A program made the position numbers and the translations under genes. Positions 33,272 through 41,579 of a stretch of 64,000 nucleotides of DNA are shown piece after piece. The notes beneath the pieces were generated by a model. It was not told the origin of the DNA. It searched no databases and was given only the letters and a program-made list of their open reading frames with translations. The stretch comes from Actinoplanes lobatus (GTDB lineage Bacteria; Actinomycetota; Actinomycetes; Mycobacteriales; Micromonosporaceae). Positions within the stretch are counted from its first letter, which is position 1. Every line of letters begins with the position of its first letter. The stretch is taken from contig NZ_JACHNC010000001.1 of assembly GCF_014205215.1 (NCBI RefSeq), forward strand, positions 7,126,501-7,190,500, read 5' to 3'.

Positions 33272-33620
33272 TTTGCCGGTGTTGCGATGAAATTCCACAA
33301 GGATTCCAAGGGCTCGGGAGAAGCGGTGCTGGGACGGTAGCAGCATCGATGACCAGTGACAAGGTGTCAGGGGACCCTTGGCAGGGTCGTTGCGTAGTCG
33401 GGTAGCGGGGATCTGACCAGGGGATTTGATGGGTGACCGGCCTCTATGGAGGCGAAAGAAGCGGGTGAGGCTGTATCGGTGATCATGGACTTGCGACGCC
33501 TGGACCCCAAGTTCGGCGCGGCTGATGGTCATGCCGTCACGGTGAGGGTGACCAGGCCACCAATCAGGACATTCAGCACGCCACCAAGGTCGCAGACGTC
33601 CGCCAGGGTGGGCTCGCGCA

Positions 33621-33797
33621 TGGCTGAGCCAACGGCACCGCTGGAGATGGAAGGACGTCCGCCGCCAGTTCACCATGCCGAACGTCCGGTGGAAGCCAGT
33701 GACGGCCGACGGGATCGAGTTGTTCAACCTGGCCAAGGTGCCGATCACGCGGTACCAGTACCGGGGCGACAAGATCCCGAGCCTCTGGGCTGCCTGA
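33621..33797 (+). pseudogene. Group II intron maturase, C-terminal fragment
   Basis: 58 codons read WLSQRHRWRWKDVRRQF, VRWKPVTADGIELFNLAKVP, ITRYQYRGDKIPSLW then TGA. This is the typical end of bacterial group II intron proteins (LRRRHGWTWK..., PVTRYRWRGNTIPSPW). The reverse-transcriptase domain is absent. It is followed 22 bp later by the intron's domain V, in the normal order for an intron 3' end. Confidence 0.85.
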
Positions 33798-33819
33798 CAC
33801 CGACGGCAGACGCAGTGGA

Positions 33820-33920
33820 GAGCCCGTCACCGGGAGACTGGTACGGCGGGTTCGGCGAGCGGCATGGGAAACGGGCCTGAAGCAACTCCGGCACCGCGTC
33901 CCATGCCGACTTGGCTCGCC
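33820..33920 (+). ncRNA. Group II intron domains V and VI (3' end of intron)
   Basis: 33820-33853 is a 34-nt hairpin starting GAGCCCG and ending CGGGTTC, with the size and terminal sequence of domain V. Then 33854-33920 folds as domain VI: GGCGAGC (33854-33860) with GCTCGCC (33914-33920) and GGCATGGGA (33861-33869) with TCCCATGCC (33899-33907). A GACTT bulge (33908-33912) could hold the branch-point adenosine at 33909. Intron 5' parts are not seen nearby. Confidence 0.8.
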
Positions 33921-34141
33921 TTGGGGCTTCACCCGCTTCAACCGCCTCCACGGAGGCCACTCACCCCACGAAATACCTGGTCAGCAAGTCATGCCTCGAG
34001 AACGCAACAGCCCTGCGCACCACCATGATTGTCGAAGTCAATTTTCGACTCCTCTGCACGGATTTTCGAAGTCCTGTGCACTTGTGCTTGGCGGAGTTGG
34101 GCGGGGTCTCAGGGTCGGATCGTGAGACCCCGTTCCTGGGG

Positions 34142-34294
34142 CTAGCAGCCGATCGTCAGGTAGTCGCGCACCCAGTCGATGAGGGCGCGGGTGGTACCGG
34201 CGAGTAAACCGGTGATCATTGCGAGAGCGATTCGGGTGCGGTGCTCGTTGATATGGTCTCGGCGATGCTGTGGTCGGGCCATCGAATGCTCCAT
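34142..34294 (-). CDS. Small hypothetical protein divergent from the STAND gene
   Basis: 50 residues from ATG 34294 (or 46 from ATG 34282): a basic N-terminus (ARPQHRRDHINEHRTR) followed by a hydrophobic or amphipathic stretch (IALAMITGLLAGTTRALIDW). It could be a short membrane-anchored or membrane-active peptide. It diverges from the large ATPase gene over about 90 bp. I do not recognise the family; its codon use supports coding. Confidence 0.45.
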   Translation of the reverse strand: MEHSMARPQHRRDHINEHRTRIALAMITGLLAGTTRALIDWVRDYLTIGC

Positions 34295-34382
34295 CGGTGT
34301 CCGGAAGGTTGACGGCGAGGCTTGGTGCCGGCTTGCGTTTAGGGTCAAGCCGCCTGGCTGGTGCCAACCTCGGTGCCGATGA

Positions 34383-37300
34383 GTGACGACGAATGCGTTC
34401 ACGGGATGGGTGGGCCATGATGGACAGCCGATGACTACCGACGAGTCCCGACGGGGGATGCGGCCCAGCAGCCGGCCGGTGGAGCGGGCCGAGTTGCCCG
34501 CTGGGCCGTTGCGAGATCTGCGTGATGCTGTCTTTCTGTTGTACGGACAGGCAGGTTGTCCTCAGTTGGACGATCTGGCCACGACCGTCTCGGATGAGGA
34601 CAGCCTTCCGGGCTCGCCGAAGAAGGACGTGATCGGCAGGATCGTCAGCGGGGCCGGGTTGGCATCGCAGCAGGACACCGTAAGCGTGGCGGTCGCGTTG
34701 GCTCGTGCCGCCGACCGCGACGACGTCGCAGCAGTCGCGGAAGGCATCCGGCGGTTGTGGCAGACGGCGTGGATGGCACCCGCACCCCCGCAGCCGGTGA
34801 GGCTAGGACGGCCGGTTGGCGACTGTGACCCGCTGGTGCTGGAGGTGCATCGCTCGATCGAGGTTTCCGGCCACGGTGGCGTGTTGCCGGTGCTGCCGGC
34901 GTATGTCCGACGGGGTCATGACGAGCATCTGCGTCGGATCGCCGAAAAGGTGATCGGCGGCGGGGTGTCCGGGCTGGTGACGCTGGTGGGCGGGTCGTCA
35001 ACAGGTAAGACCCGGGCTTGTTGGGAGCTGGTGCAGTGCCTTGAGCAGCGGCAGCCGGGCCGGTGGTGGTTGTGGCATCCGTATGATCCGAGCCGCCCGG
35101 ACGCGGTGTTGGCGGATCTCGCTCGGGTCGGCCCGTACACGATCGTGTGGTTGAACGAGGCCCAGCTCTACCTCCAGCCGTCGGATGCCCGGCTGGGTGA
35201 GCGGATTGCGTCGGGGTTTCGCACCCTACTTCAGGATCATGAGCGGCAGCCGGTATTGATTCTGGCCACCGTGTGGCCGCGGTACTGGGACGAGTTGACT
35301 ACTCGACCCACCCCTGGGGACCCAGATCGGTACGCGCAGGCCCGGGATTTGATGGCCGGCAGCAGGGTAAGCGTGGCCGACGAGTTCACCCCGGCCGAAT
35401 TGGCCGGGTTAGGGGGTGCCGGGGTGGATCCCCGGGTACGGCAGGCCGCAGCCCACACGGAAGGTGGCCGGATCACCCAGTACCTGGCCGGCGCACCCGT
35501 TCTGGAGGATCGCTACCGGACCGCCCCGCCTGCTGCTTGCGCGATCATCCAGGTCGCCATGGATGCGCGCCGGCTCGGTCACCCATCCACGTTGCCGCAC
35601 ACGCTGCTGGAACAGGCAGTCCCCGGCTACCTTGACGACCACGACTGGGATGCGCTTGGTGAGGACTGGCTGGAACAAGCCCTGGTCTACACCGGCCGGC
35701 CGTGCAACGGCACCCGCGGGCCGCTGACCCGCATACGGCCCCGCCCCGGCCAGCCGACCGCCGACAGTGGGCCCTCCTACCGGCTTGCCGACTACCTGGA
35801 GCAGATCGGCCGCACCGAACGCGCGGCCGTGTTCCCGCCCGACAGCCTGTGGACTGCGTTAACCACGGGCGTTACGGACCCTGCCCTGCTGCGCGACCTC
35901 GGCGAGGCGGCTGAGAGGCGGAGCCGTTATCAGCACGCGATCCGGCTGTACACCCGATCCGCTGACCACGGCGACCCCGGTGCGCTGCGGAGTCTGGCCC
36001 GGTTGCGGAAGCGGGCCGGGGACTTGGCCGGTGCCGAAGCCCTTTACCGGCAGGCCGCCGATCGCGGCGACCCCGACGCGCTGCGGGTTTTGGCCGGGCT
36101 GCGGGAGCGGGCCGGGGACTTGGCCGGTGCCGAAGCCCTTTACCGGCAGGCCGCCGATCGCGGCCGCCCCGACGCGCTGCGGGTTTTGGCCCAGATGAGG
36201 GAGCGGGCCGGGGATCCGACCGGCGCTGAGGCCCTGGCGGTGCAGGCCGCTGACCGCGGCGACCCCGACGCGCTGCGGGTTTTGGCCCAGATGAGGGAGC
36301 GGGCCGGGGACCCAACCGGCGCCGAGGCCCTGTGCCAGGCGGCTGCCGACCGTGGTGACGCCTGGGCGCTGTGGGCTCTGATCTGGTCGCGCGAAGCCGC
36401 CGGAGACACTGCTGGCGCTGAGGCCCTGGCGGTGCAGGCCGCCGACCGTGGCAACACCTGGGCGCTGACGGTCTTGGCCCAGTTGCGGGAGTTGACCGGG
36501 GACCTGACCGGCACCCAAACCCTGTACCAGAAGGCTGCGGACTGCGGCGACATCGAGGCTCTGACGATCCTGGCCCAGGAGGTGATCCGGGACACCGGCG
36601 CCGAGGCCTTGGCAATGCCAGCCGCCGACCGCGGCAACACCTGGGTGCTGACGGTCTTGGCCCAGATCCGGGAGCTGACCGGGGATCTGACCAGCGCTCT
36701 AGCGCTGTACCAGACGGCTGCCGACTGCGGCGACCGCGATGCGCAGATTGTCCTGGCCCGGGAGAAGACCTGGACGCGGGCACTCCGTACCTGGTCCCGA
36801 GACACCGCCGCCGAGGCCCTGGCTACACAGGCCACCGACCGCGGCAACACCTGGGCGTTGGTGCTCCTGGAGTTGTCGCGGGGGACCTGGGACACAGGCG
36901 CTGAGGCCCTGGCGGTGCAGGCCACCGACCGCGGCGATCCCGACGCGCTGCGGCTCCTGGCTCAGATGCGAGAGCGGGCCGGTGACCCGACCGGCGCTGA
37001 GGCCCTGGCGGTGCAGGCCACCGACCGCGGCGATCCCGACGCGCTGCGGCTCCTGGCTCAGATGCGAGAGCGGGCCGGTGACCCGACCGGCGCTGAGGCC
37101 CTGGCAGTGCAGGCCGCTGACCGCGGCAACACCTGGGTGATGCAGAGCCTGGCCCGGTTACGGGAAGAGGCCGGGGACCTGGCCGGCGCCGAGGCCTTGG
37201 CAATGCGGATTGCCGACCGCGGCGACCCCGACGCGCTGCGGGTCTTGGCCAGGCTGCGGGAGAAGGCAGCGGACCTGGCGGGCGCCGAGGCCCTGTACCG

Positions 37301-37547
37301 GCAAGCCGCCGACTACGGCGACCCTGACGCGCTGCGGGCGCTGGCCCAGATGAGGGAGCGGGGCGGGGACACGACCGGCGCCGAGGCCCTGTACCGGCAG
37401 GCCGCCGACTACGACAGCGGCTGGGTACTGACGGATTTGGCCTGGTCGCAGGAGGAGGCCGGGAACACCGCGGGCGCTGATCGGATTTTGAGGTTTGGTC
37501 TGACTGGTTCTGGTGAGATTGCGACCGGGCTGGACTTCGGCTCGTAG
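34383..37547 (+). CDS. STAND-like P-loop ATPase with a long TPR/Sel1-like repeat array
   Basis: Up to 1054 residues. An N-terminal helical domain (about 37-130: LPAGPLRDLRDAVFLLYGQA, TVSVAVALARAADRD) resembles the HTH/effector-like domains on actinobacterial TPR proteins. The NTPase core follows with Walker A GGSSTGKTRACWE (about 203-216) and Walker B-like YTIVWLNEAQLYL, then a helical segment to about 510. From about 520 to 1030 about 16 units of roughly 32 residues (DRGDPDALRVLAQMRERAGD, PTGAEALAVQAA) form a superhelical sensor. No toxin-type domain is obvious. The start is uncertain: GTG 34383, ATG 34431 and ATG 34458 are in frame. NLR-like defence or signalling is inferred from the architecture. 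Confidence 0.85.
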   Translation: MTTNAFTGWVGHDGQPMTTDESRRGMRPSSRPVERAELPAGPLRDLRDAVFLLYGQAGCPQLDDLATTVSDEDSLPGSPKKDVIGRIVSGAGLASQQDTVSVAVALARAADRDDVAAVAEGIRRLWQTAWMAPAPPQPVRLGRPVGDCDPLVLEVHRSIEVSGHGGVLPVLPAYVRRGHDEHLRRIAEKVIGGGVSGLVTLVGGSSTGKTRACWELVQCLEQRQPGRWWLWHPYDPSRPDAVLADLARVGPYTIVWLNEAQLYLQPSDARLGERIASGFRTLLQDHERQPVLILATVWPRYWDELTTRPTPGDPDRYAQARDLMAGSRVSVADEFTPAELAGLGGAGVDPRVRQAAAHTEGGRITQYLAGAPVLEDRYRTAPPAACAIIQVAMDARRLGHPSTLPHTLLEQAVPGYLDDHDWDALGEDWLEQALVYTGRPCNGTRGPLTRIRPRPGQPTADSGPSYRLADYLEQIGRTERAAVFPPDSLWTALTTGVTDPALLRDLGEAAERRSRYQHAIRLYTRSADHGDPGALRSLARLRKRAGDLAGAEALYRQAADRGDPDALRVLAGLRERAGDLAGAEALYRQAADRGRPDALRVLAQMRERAGDPTGAEALAVQAADRGDPDALRVLAQMRERAGDPTGAEALCQAAADRGDAWALWALIWSREAAGDTAGAEALAVQAADRGNTWALTVLAQLRELTGDLTGTQTLYQKAADCGDIEALTILAQEVIRDTGAEALAMPAADRGNTWVLTVLAQIRELTGDLTSALALYQTAADCGDRDAQIVLAREKTWTRALRTWSRDTAAEALATQATDRGNTWALVLLELSRGTWDTGAEALAVQATDRGDPDALRLLAQMRERAGDPTGAEALAVQATDRGDPDALRLLAQMRERAGDPTGAEALAVQAADRGNTWVMQSLARLREEAGDLAGAEALAMRIADRGDPDALRVLARLREKAADLAGAEALYRQAADYGDPDALRALAQMRERGGDTTGAEALYRQAADYDSGWVLTDLAWSQEEAGNTAGADRILRFGLTGSGEIATGLDFGS

Positions 37548-37609
37548 ACCTCCGGACTTGTGCGCTGGGGTACGCCACTGCCACGCCGTGCCTGGAACCG
37601 AGGGACAAG

Positions 37610-37912
37610 TTGGACACCGGCGTAGTCTCGGCCACAGTGGCGTACGAACCGGAGGGCGTCCTCGATTGGCATGCGATCGATTGGCGTGCCCGCGAGGATC
37701 AGGTACGGCGTACGCGTCAGCGGATCCTCACGACGTCACGGGCGCAGGACACATGCGGGTCCGGAATGCACAGGTCGATGCTCCAGTTCCGGTCGAACAC
37801 GCTGCTGGCGGTGCGGCGGGTCACGGGGGCCGACGCGGGGCGTTTGGCGGCGGGCGTGGACGGCAGGATCGTTCCCGATGACCAGGACAAAGCCGTGCTG
37901 GCGCGCGGTTGA
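37610..37912 (+). pseudogene. Group II intron maturase, N-terminal fragment
   Basis: Text VLDWHAIDWRAREDQVRRTR, then FRSNTLLAVRRVTGADAGRL and AAGVDG corresponds to the start of group II intron reverse transcriptases (WNDIDW...VRRLRQRI, RVT-NKGKRTPGVDG). The middle (TSRAQDTCGSG) is altered and the frame ends at TGA soon after the first conserved block, so no RT domain follows. It is the complementary end of the type of protein whose C-terminus lies at 33.6 kb, but the order rules out one simple intron. Confidence 0.75.
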
Positions 37913-37933
37913 GCCTAATTGGAGGAGAATGAG

Positions 37934-38788
37934 ATGTCTGTTCCAGGGGCGCCGGATCAGGCTGGCGGTGGTGAGCCTGCGCGGTCGGTGCTATGGGTTG
38001 AGGTCTATCTCGACCAGGTCGACATGGCGGTGGGGCAGGCGTGGCACGGCCTCGCCGCGGAGGCGTTGACGCCGATGCTGCAACCGGCCGGTGCTCCCGC
38101 GTTCAGACGTCGTTACAGCGGTTTCCGCGACCCCGACGGTGACGGTTCGATGCACTCGGTTCGGGCCCGATCCTGGGCCGGGGTCCTGCTTCCGACCATG
38201 TCGCAGGCTCACGGTAGTTGGGGATACGGCGACGACCCGTCGCACGGCCCGCTCGACCTGGTCCAGCTCGGCGCCTTCCGGGAGAGTTCGGCCGCGCCAT
38301 TCATGCACCTGGAGATCCGGGCCGGCCTGGCCGACCCGGCCGCGATGCCCGAACTGGCCGACGCTCTGATCGGCGTGGTCCGGCAGATCGGGGAGCGTGC
38401 CGACGTGGCGTACGGGGAGATGTGTTCCCATCCGCTGCGCAGGCCGTGGACCACCCTCGACCGGGCGTTGCGCCGCCGGGACCGGGAGTCGTTGCCGCAG
38501 AGCCGGCAGGTTCTGCGCGGCTACGAGTGGGTCACGATGTGCCCGGCCGAGCTGGCGAAGTCGCTCGGCGAGGCCAAGGGTCTGCGGGACACCGGGGCCT
38601 TCGCCGAGGTCGTCGAGCTGGCGACGGGCGGTCTGCTGCTGCGGGCCACCCGGAGCCCGCTGGAGTACGACGACGCCGCGGTCCAGCGGGTCTTCGAGGC
38701 GGTGCGCCCGGTGCTGCCGCCGGGCCGGCCCCGGCATCTGGAGGTCGAGACGCTGCGGCACGTGGTGATGGCGGACGCGTCCGCCTGA
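37934..38788 (+). CDS. Unrecognised protein, possibly immunity-type (DUF3396-like)
   Basis: 284 residues, soluble, no signal peptide. N-terminal part: SVLWVEVYLDQVDMAVGQAW, PLDLVQLGAFRESSAAPFMH and LEIRAGLADPAAMPELADAL. C-terminal part: LRGYEWVTMCPAELAKSLGE, LRDTGAFAEVVELATGGLLL and RVFEAVRPVLPPG. The WVT-CP-EL-LG pattern recalls DUF3396-type immunity proteins, but this is tentative. GGAGGAG 7 nt upstream marks ATG 37934. It overlaps a following truncated gene (TGATG). It lies about 390 bp downstream of the STAND gene, separated by an intron fragment. Confidence 0.65.
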   Translation: MSVPGAPDQAGGGEPARSVLWVEVYLDQVDMAVGQAWHGLAAEALTPMLQPAGAPAFRRRYSGFRDPDGDGSMHSVRARSWAGVLLPTMSQAHGSWGYGDDPSHGPLDLVQLGAFRESSAAPFMHLEIRAGLADPAAMPELADALIGVVRQIGERADVAYGEMCSHPLRRPWTTLDRALRRRDRESLPQSRQVLRGYEWVTMCPAELAKSLGEAKGLRDTGAFAEVVELATGGLLLRATRSPLEYDDAAVQRVFEAVRPVLPPGRPRHLEVETLRHVVMADASA

Positions 38789-39068
38789 TGGGTGCTTCGA
38801 GCTGGTGGTACGTGACACCGTTCCACCCGGATCTCAACGTGGTGCTGCGGGACCTGCACGAGCGGGTGCTGGCGGATCATAGGTACTGCCTGGGTCGCTA
38901 CTCGAGCGGGCCTGCGTGCGCACCGAGCTGACCCGGATCGCGCGGCTGCCGAGCAGCACGGTTATCCCGCACGCTCAACGGCTTCCCGACGACGAGTGGG
39001 TTCAGCTGGTGCTCGGGCAGCTCACCGGCGTCAAGTCCGCGCTCGATCTACTCGTCCGCGGCGCATGA
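38788..39068 (+). pseudogene. Small gene in operon with the preceding one, frameshifted
   Basis: ATG 38788 overlaps the upstream stop. The first frame reads GASSWWYVTPFHPDLNVVLR, DLHERVLADHRYCLGRYSSG, and after a shift near 38915 the coding text continues as RTELTRIARLPSSTVIPHAQ, RLPDDEWVQLVLGQLTGVKS to TGA 39066. Together about 92 residues. Family not recognised; probably an accessory to the 284-residue protein. Confidence 0.5.
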
Positions 39069-39738
39069 CGACCATTGAGGGTGCGGACTGGGCCACCTAC
39101 GAAAGCGGCTGCGTGCGCGAGGAGACGCTGCGGATCACCCGGCTGCTGGACACCGTGCTCATCCCGCACCTGAAGGGCCATCCCGACGACGGGTGGAAGC
39201 TCCTCGAACCGCTGCTGCCGCCGCCGGCCAGCACCACACCAACGGGTAGGCATCCTGAGGCGTACCCGCGCCGCGAGATCGTGGACGGTATTCGCTACCT
39301 GGTCGACAACGGCTGCAAGTGGCGAGCCCTGCCCTCGGACGTTCCGCCTTTCAAGACCGTTTACGGGTTCTTCGCCCGCTGGGCCAAAGCGGGCGTGCTC
39401 GAGCACGTCCGTGACCAGCTGCGGCGCCGCATCCGCGTGGACGCCGGCCGGTACCCCCGCCCGGTCACCGCCATCATGGACTCCCCAAGCGTGAAAGCCG
39501 CCGAGACCGTCAGCCGGGACACCCGAGGATTCGACGGCGCGACGCTGATCAACGGCCGGAAGCGGACCTGATCGTCGACACGAAGGGCCTGTTGATGACG
39601 GTGAAGGTGACCCCGGCGGACGTCACCGACTGCGATGCCGCCCGCGACATGCTGCCTGAGCTGCGCAAGCACAACCCGGACCTGTCGTGGCGCCAGGAAC
39701 GCTGTCTGACCTGCTTCCGTCAGTTTCTCGGGCGGTAG
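39065..39738 (+). pseudogene. IS5-family transposase, frameshifted and truncated
   Basis: The conserved N-terminal block (DGWKLLEPLLPPPASTTPTG, YPRREIVDGIRYLVDNGCKW, RALPSDVPPFKTVYGFFARW) and the first DDE block (TAIMDSPSVKAAETVSRDTR, INGRKR) are present. A one-base loss near 39568 shifts the frame to LIVDTKGLLMTVKVTPADVT, DCDAARDMLPEL, after which the end is aberrant (CLTCFRQFLGR). The usual N-terminus is replaced by about 35 residues of other origin. Confidence 0.8.
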
Positions 39739-39831
39739 GGCGCCTAACGCGAGTGACTGGCGGGCTAATTCGTTGATGTTCGGTGTCTCCAGGACCCGGC
39801 GAGGCGGCGAGAAAATCTAGGTCTGAATCAC

Positions 39832-39859
39832 TAGACATTCCCGCCGGACCTGCTAGTGT
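39832..39859 (+). promoter_or_regulatory. Promoter reading toward the MerR/HspR-like gene
   Basis: TAGACA (39832-39837) and TAGTGT (39854-39859) with a 16-bp spacer fit a housekeeping promoter; the region also contains CACTAG/CTAGTG arms around the spacer. A start near 39866 would leave a leader of about 560 nt before ATG 40428. Confidence 0.55.
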
Positions 39860-39865
39860 TTCTCC

Positions 39866-40406
39866 CGTTGACAGCAGAGATCAGCTAAGACGCAGACGAA
39901 GCACGCCGAGCGTTAAGCAGGGCCCGGACCCTGTGCCGTGGCTCGCTCGGCACCGCAGCGGGAAGTAAGCATCTCCGCACGCGGTAAGGCAAGGCACATG
40001 GAAGTGGAACGTAAGACCCTGACGTAGTTCCAGGTCAGGGCAAGGCGGGCCGATGCTGGTTTCGGGGCTCGCCTGGCAGGACAGTTCGTCGCACGTGCAC
40101 GGGGCCATGAAGTCGCGTGGGGCTCCGACACCGGCGGACGGCACAACAAGTAGCACAGCAATCGGAAGCAGAGGAAAGGGAGGGCACGAACACCGTTGGA
40201 TCGCCCGTCGCTGGAACGCATTCGACTCCGGCGCGGACACCGCAGTTTCCATCGAACGAGAGGTGGTCTCCGGTCACGCTTATGCGGTCCTCGCACCCCT
40301 ACCGCCGACGGCGGCCAGGTGCGGATACGACAACCCGACGAACCAGTCGGTAGATGGTGTTTTGACCCCGTAACCCTGGGCCCCGGCGCTTTCTGCGCCG
40401 GGGCCC
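39866..40406 (+). ncRNA. Candidate structured leader or independent small RNA
   Basis: No convincing protein gene fills this stretch. It contains successive hairpins, e.g. CAGGG/CCCTG near 39917-39932, GTGCCG/CGGCAC just after, and CCCTGAC (40017-40023) with GTCAGGG (40034-40040). It ends at a perfect 12-bp stem-loop 21 nt before the MerR start. It could be a long regulated 5' leader or a separate noncoding RNA. A 106-codon frame (40053-40373) is open, but its third-position GC is low for this genome. Confidence 0.4.
40378..40406 (+). terminator. 12-bp hairpin just before the MerR-family gene
   Basis: GGGCCCCGGCGC (40378-40389) and GCGCCGGGGCCC (40395-40406) form a perfect stem with loop TTTCT. 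It ends 21 nt before ATG 40428, too close to be incidental: a terminator for the upstream RNA or an attenuator or thermosensor for the gene. Confidence 0.7.
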
Positions 40407-40427
40407 TCGTCATGGAGAGGAACCTGT

Positions 40428-40748
40428 ATGGCCCAACGCGACGACATGTTCGGCGACGATGACTACCCCGCCTACACGATGGGCCGCGCCGCGGAGATCA
40501 CCGGCGCCTCGCAGGACTTCCTGCGACGCCTCGACGAGGCGAAACTGATCACCCCGACCCGCTCGGCAGGCGGGCACCGCCGCTACTCCCGCCACCAGCT
40601 GCGCCTGGCCGCCCGGGCCCGGGAGATGGCCGAGCAGGGCACCGCCCTGGAAGCCGCCTGCCGGATCATCATCCTCGAAGACCAACTCGAAGAAGCCCTC
40701 CAGCACAACCAGGACCTCCAGCGCGAACGGCCAGCGGACTCCGTCTGA
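40428..40748 (+). CDS. MerR-family regulator (HspR-like)
   Basis: 106 residues. The winged-helix MerR N-terminus YTMGRAAEITGASQDFLRRL, DEAKLITPTRSAGGHRRYSR is followed by HQLRLAARAREMAEQGTALE and a coiled-coil (IIILEDQLEEALQHNQDLQR). This is the layout of HspR, the repressor of heat-shock genes in actinobacteria. GAGAGGAA precedes the ATG. It converges with the Hsp18-regulator gene and lies 0.8 kb from hsp20. A role in this heat-shock locus is inferred from family and place. Confidence 0.85.
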   Translation: MAQRDDMFGDDDYPAYTMGRAAEITGASQDFLRRLDEAKLITPTRSAGGHRRYSRHQLRLAARAREMAEQGTALEAACRIIILEDQLEEALQHNQDLQRERPADSV

Positions 40749-40805
40749 CTCACCGCCCGCACGCGATCCTTCTCCGCCACGAGAGGGACGTGAAGGTCGG
40801 CTCGG

Positions 40806-41462
40806 TCAGTCGGGCGCTCGGCGCTGATGCTCGCGCCCGCGCTGGGTGACGCGGCGGATCTGGTCGGCGTCATCGGTGACGCTGGCGACCCGCCCGGCGA
40901 GCGGGGCGTGCCGACTTTGCAGGTATGCGTGGGTATCACTGAGCAGCGGGAGCAGGGCGGCCGGATCACTGTCACCGAGGGCGTGGTGCAGCCGGTCGAG
41001 GCTGGCCTGAGCGTCGGGGCCGAGGTCGGTCAGGGCGGTGATCTGACCGGCGAGTTGCCGCAGGCCGGCGCCGTTGGTGCGGGCCCAGCCGGTGACCGCT
41101 CGAGCACCCGCGCGGCGGTCTCGTTCGGCGGCCACACGCTGGTCGGCGGTGGCGGTGGCGTCGTCCTGTTCGCTGCGGCGGATCCGCAGGTAGCGGCGTT
41201 CCGCCGCCTGGCGGCTGGTGACCCCCATCGCGGGGGCGAGTTCGGCCCAGGCGGCCCCGGCGGCACGGGCGGTGGCGATCAGCTGCGGCTCGCAGATGTC
41301 GAGGCGGTCACGCAGGTGGCGGAGCGCGATCAATGCGCTCAAGGCCGCCTGGCCGGACGTGGCGGTGGGCTCGGGACCAGTGGGTGCGGTCGGTCTGCTG
41401 CTGGTCGCGGCCAGGATCAGCGCGAGCGCGGCCTGCGCCTCGCGATGCTCGGGAACATCCAT
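40806..41462 (-). CDS. Putative Hsp18 transcriptional regulator
   Basis: 218 residues, helical. The N-terminal half (SALIALRHLRDRLDICEPQL, IATARAAGAAWAELAPAMGV, TSRQAAERRYLRIRR) contains a helix-turn-helix like those in actinobacterial proteins annotated as HSP18 transcriptional regulators. The C-terminal half is a helical dimerisation or sensing domain (ITALTDLGPDAQASLDRLHH). It is divergent from hsp20; the 117-bp intergenic region carries a RheA-type inverted repeat, so it likely represses hsp20 and itself, with heat relieving repression. Confidence 0.8.
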   Translation of the reverse strand: MDVPEHREAQAALALILAATSSRPTAPTGPEPTATSGQAALSALIALRHLRDRLDICEPQLIATARAAGAAWAELAPAMGVTSRQAAERRYLRIRRSEQDDATATADQRVAAERDRRAGARAVTGWARTNGAGLRQLAGQITALTDLGPDAQASLDRLHHALGDSDPAALLPLLSDTHAYLQSRHAPLAGRVASVTDDADQIRRVTQRGREHQRRAPD

Positions 41463-41497
41463 GCCCTACTCCGTCGTCTTTTGAGTGACGTTTCGCT

Positions 41498-41516
41498 TGT
41501 CGTCTTTCCGATGACA
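41498..41516. promoter_or_regulatory. RheA-type operator upstream of hsp20
   Basis: TGTCGTC-TTTCC-GATGACA differs at one base from TGTCATC-N5-GATGACA, the inverted repeat bound by the temperature-sensing repressor RheA at Streptomyces hsp18. It lies in the divergent intergenic region, 36 bp from the regulator start and 64 bp from hsp20. Confidence 0.75.
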
Positions 41517-41579
41517 TGCTACAACGGTGGGTAAGCGCATTGGCACCCAGTTGTTGAACAGATTTCGGAGGTGGAACCG

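Noticed and set aside
35980..37480. Regularly spaced DNA repeats, considered as a CRISPR-like or minisatellite array
   Set aside because: They are in-frame codons of the TPR/Sel1-like array, with about 96-bp periodicity and no spacer structure.
40053..40373. 106-codon frame inside the heat-shock leader
   Set aside because: It ends just before the terminator hairpin, but it lacks a ribosome site, has low third-position GC and no homology; kept only as an alternative to the RNA hypothesis.
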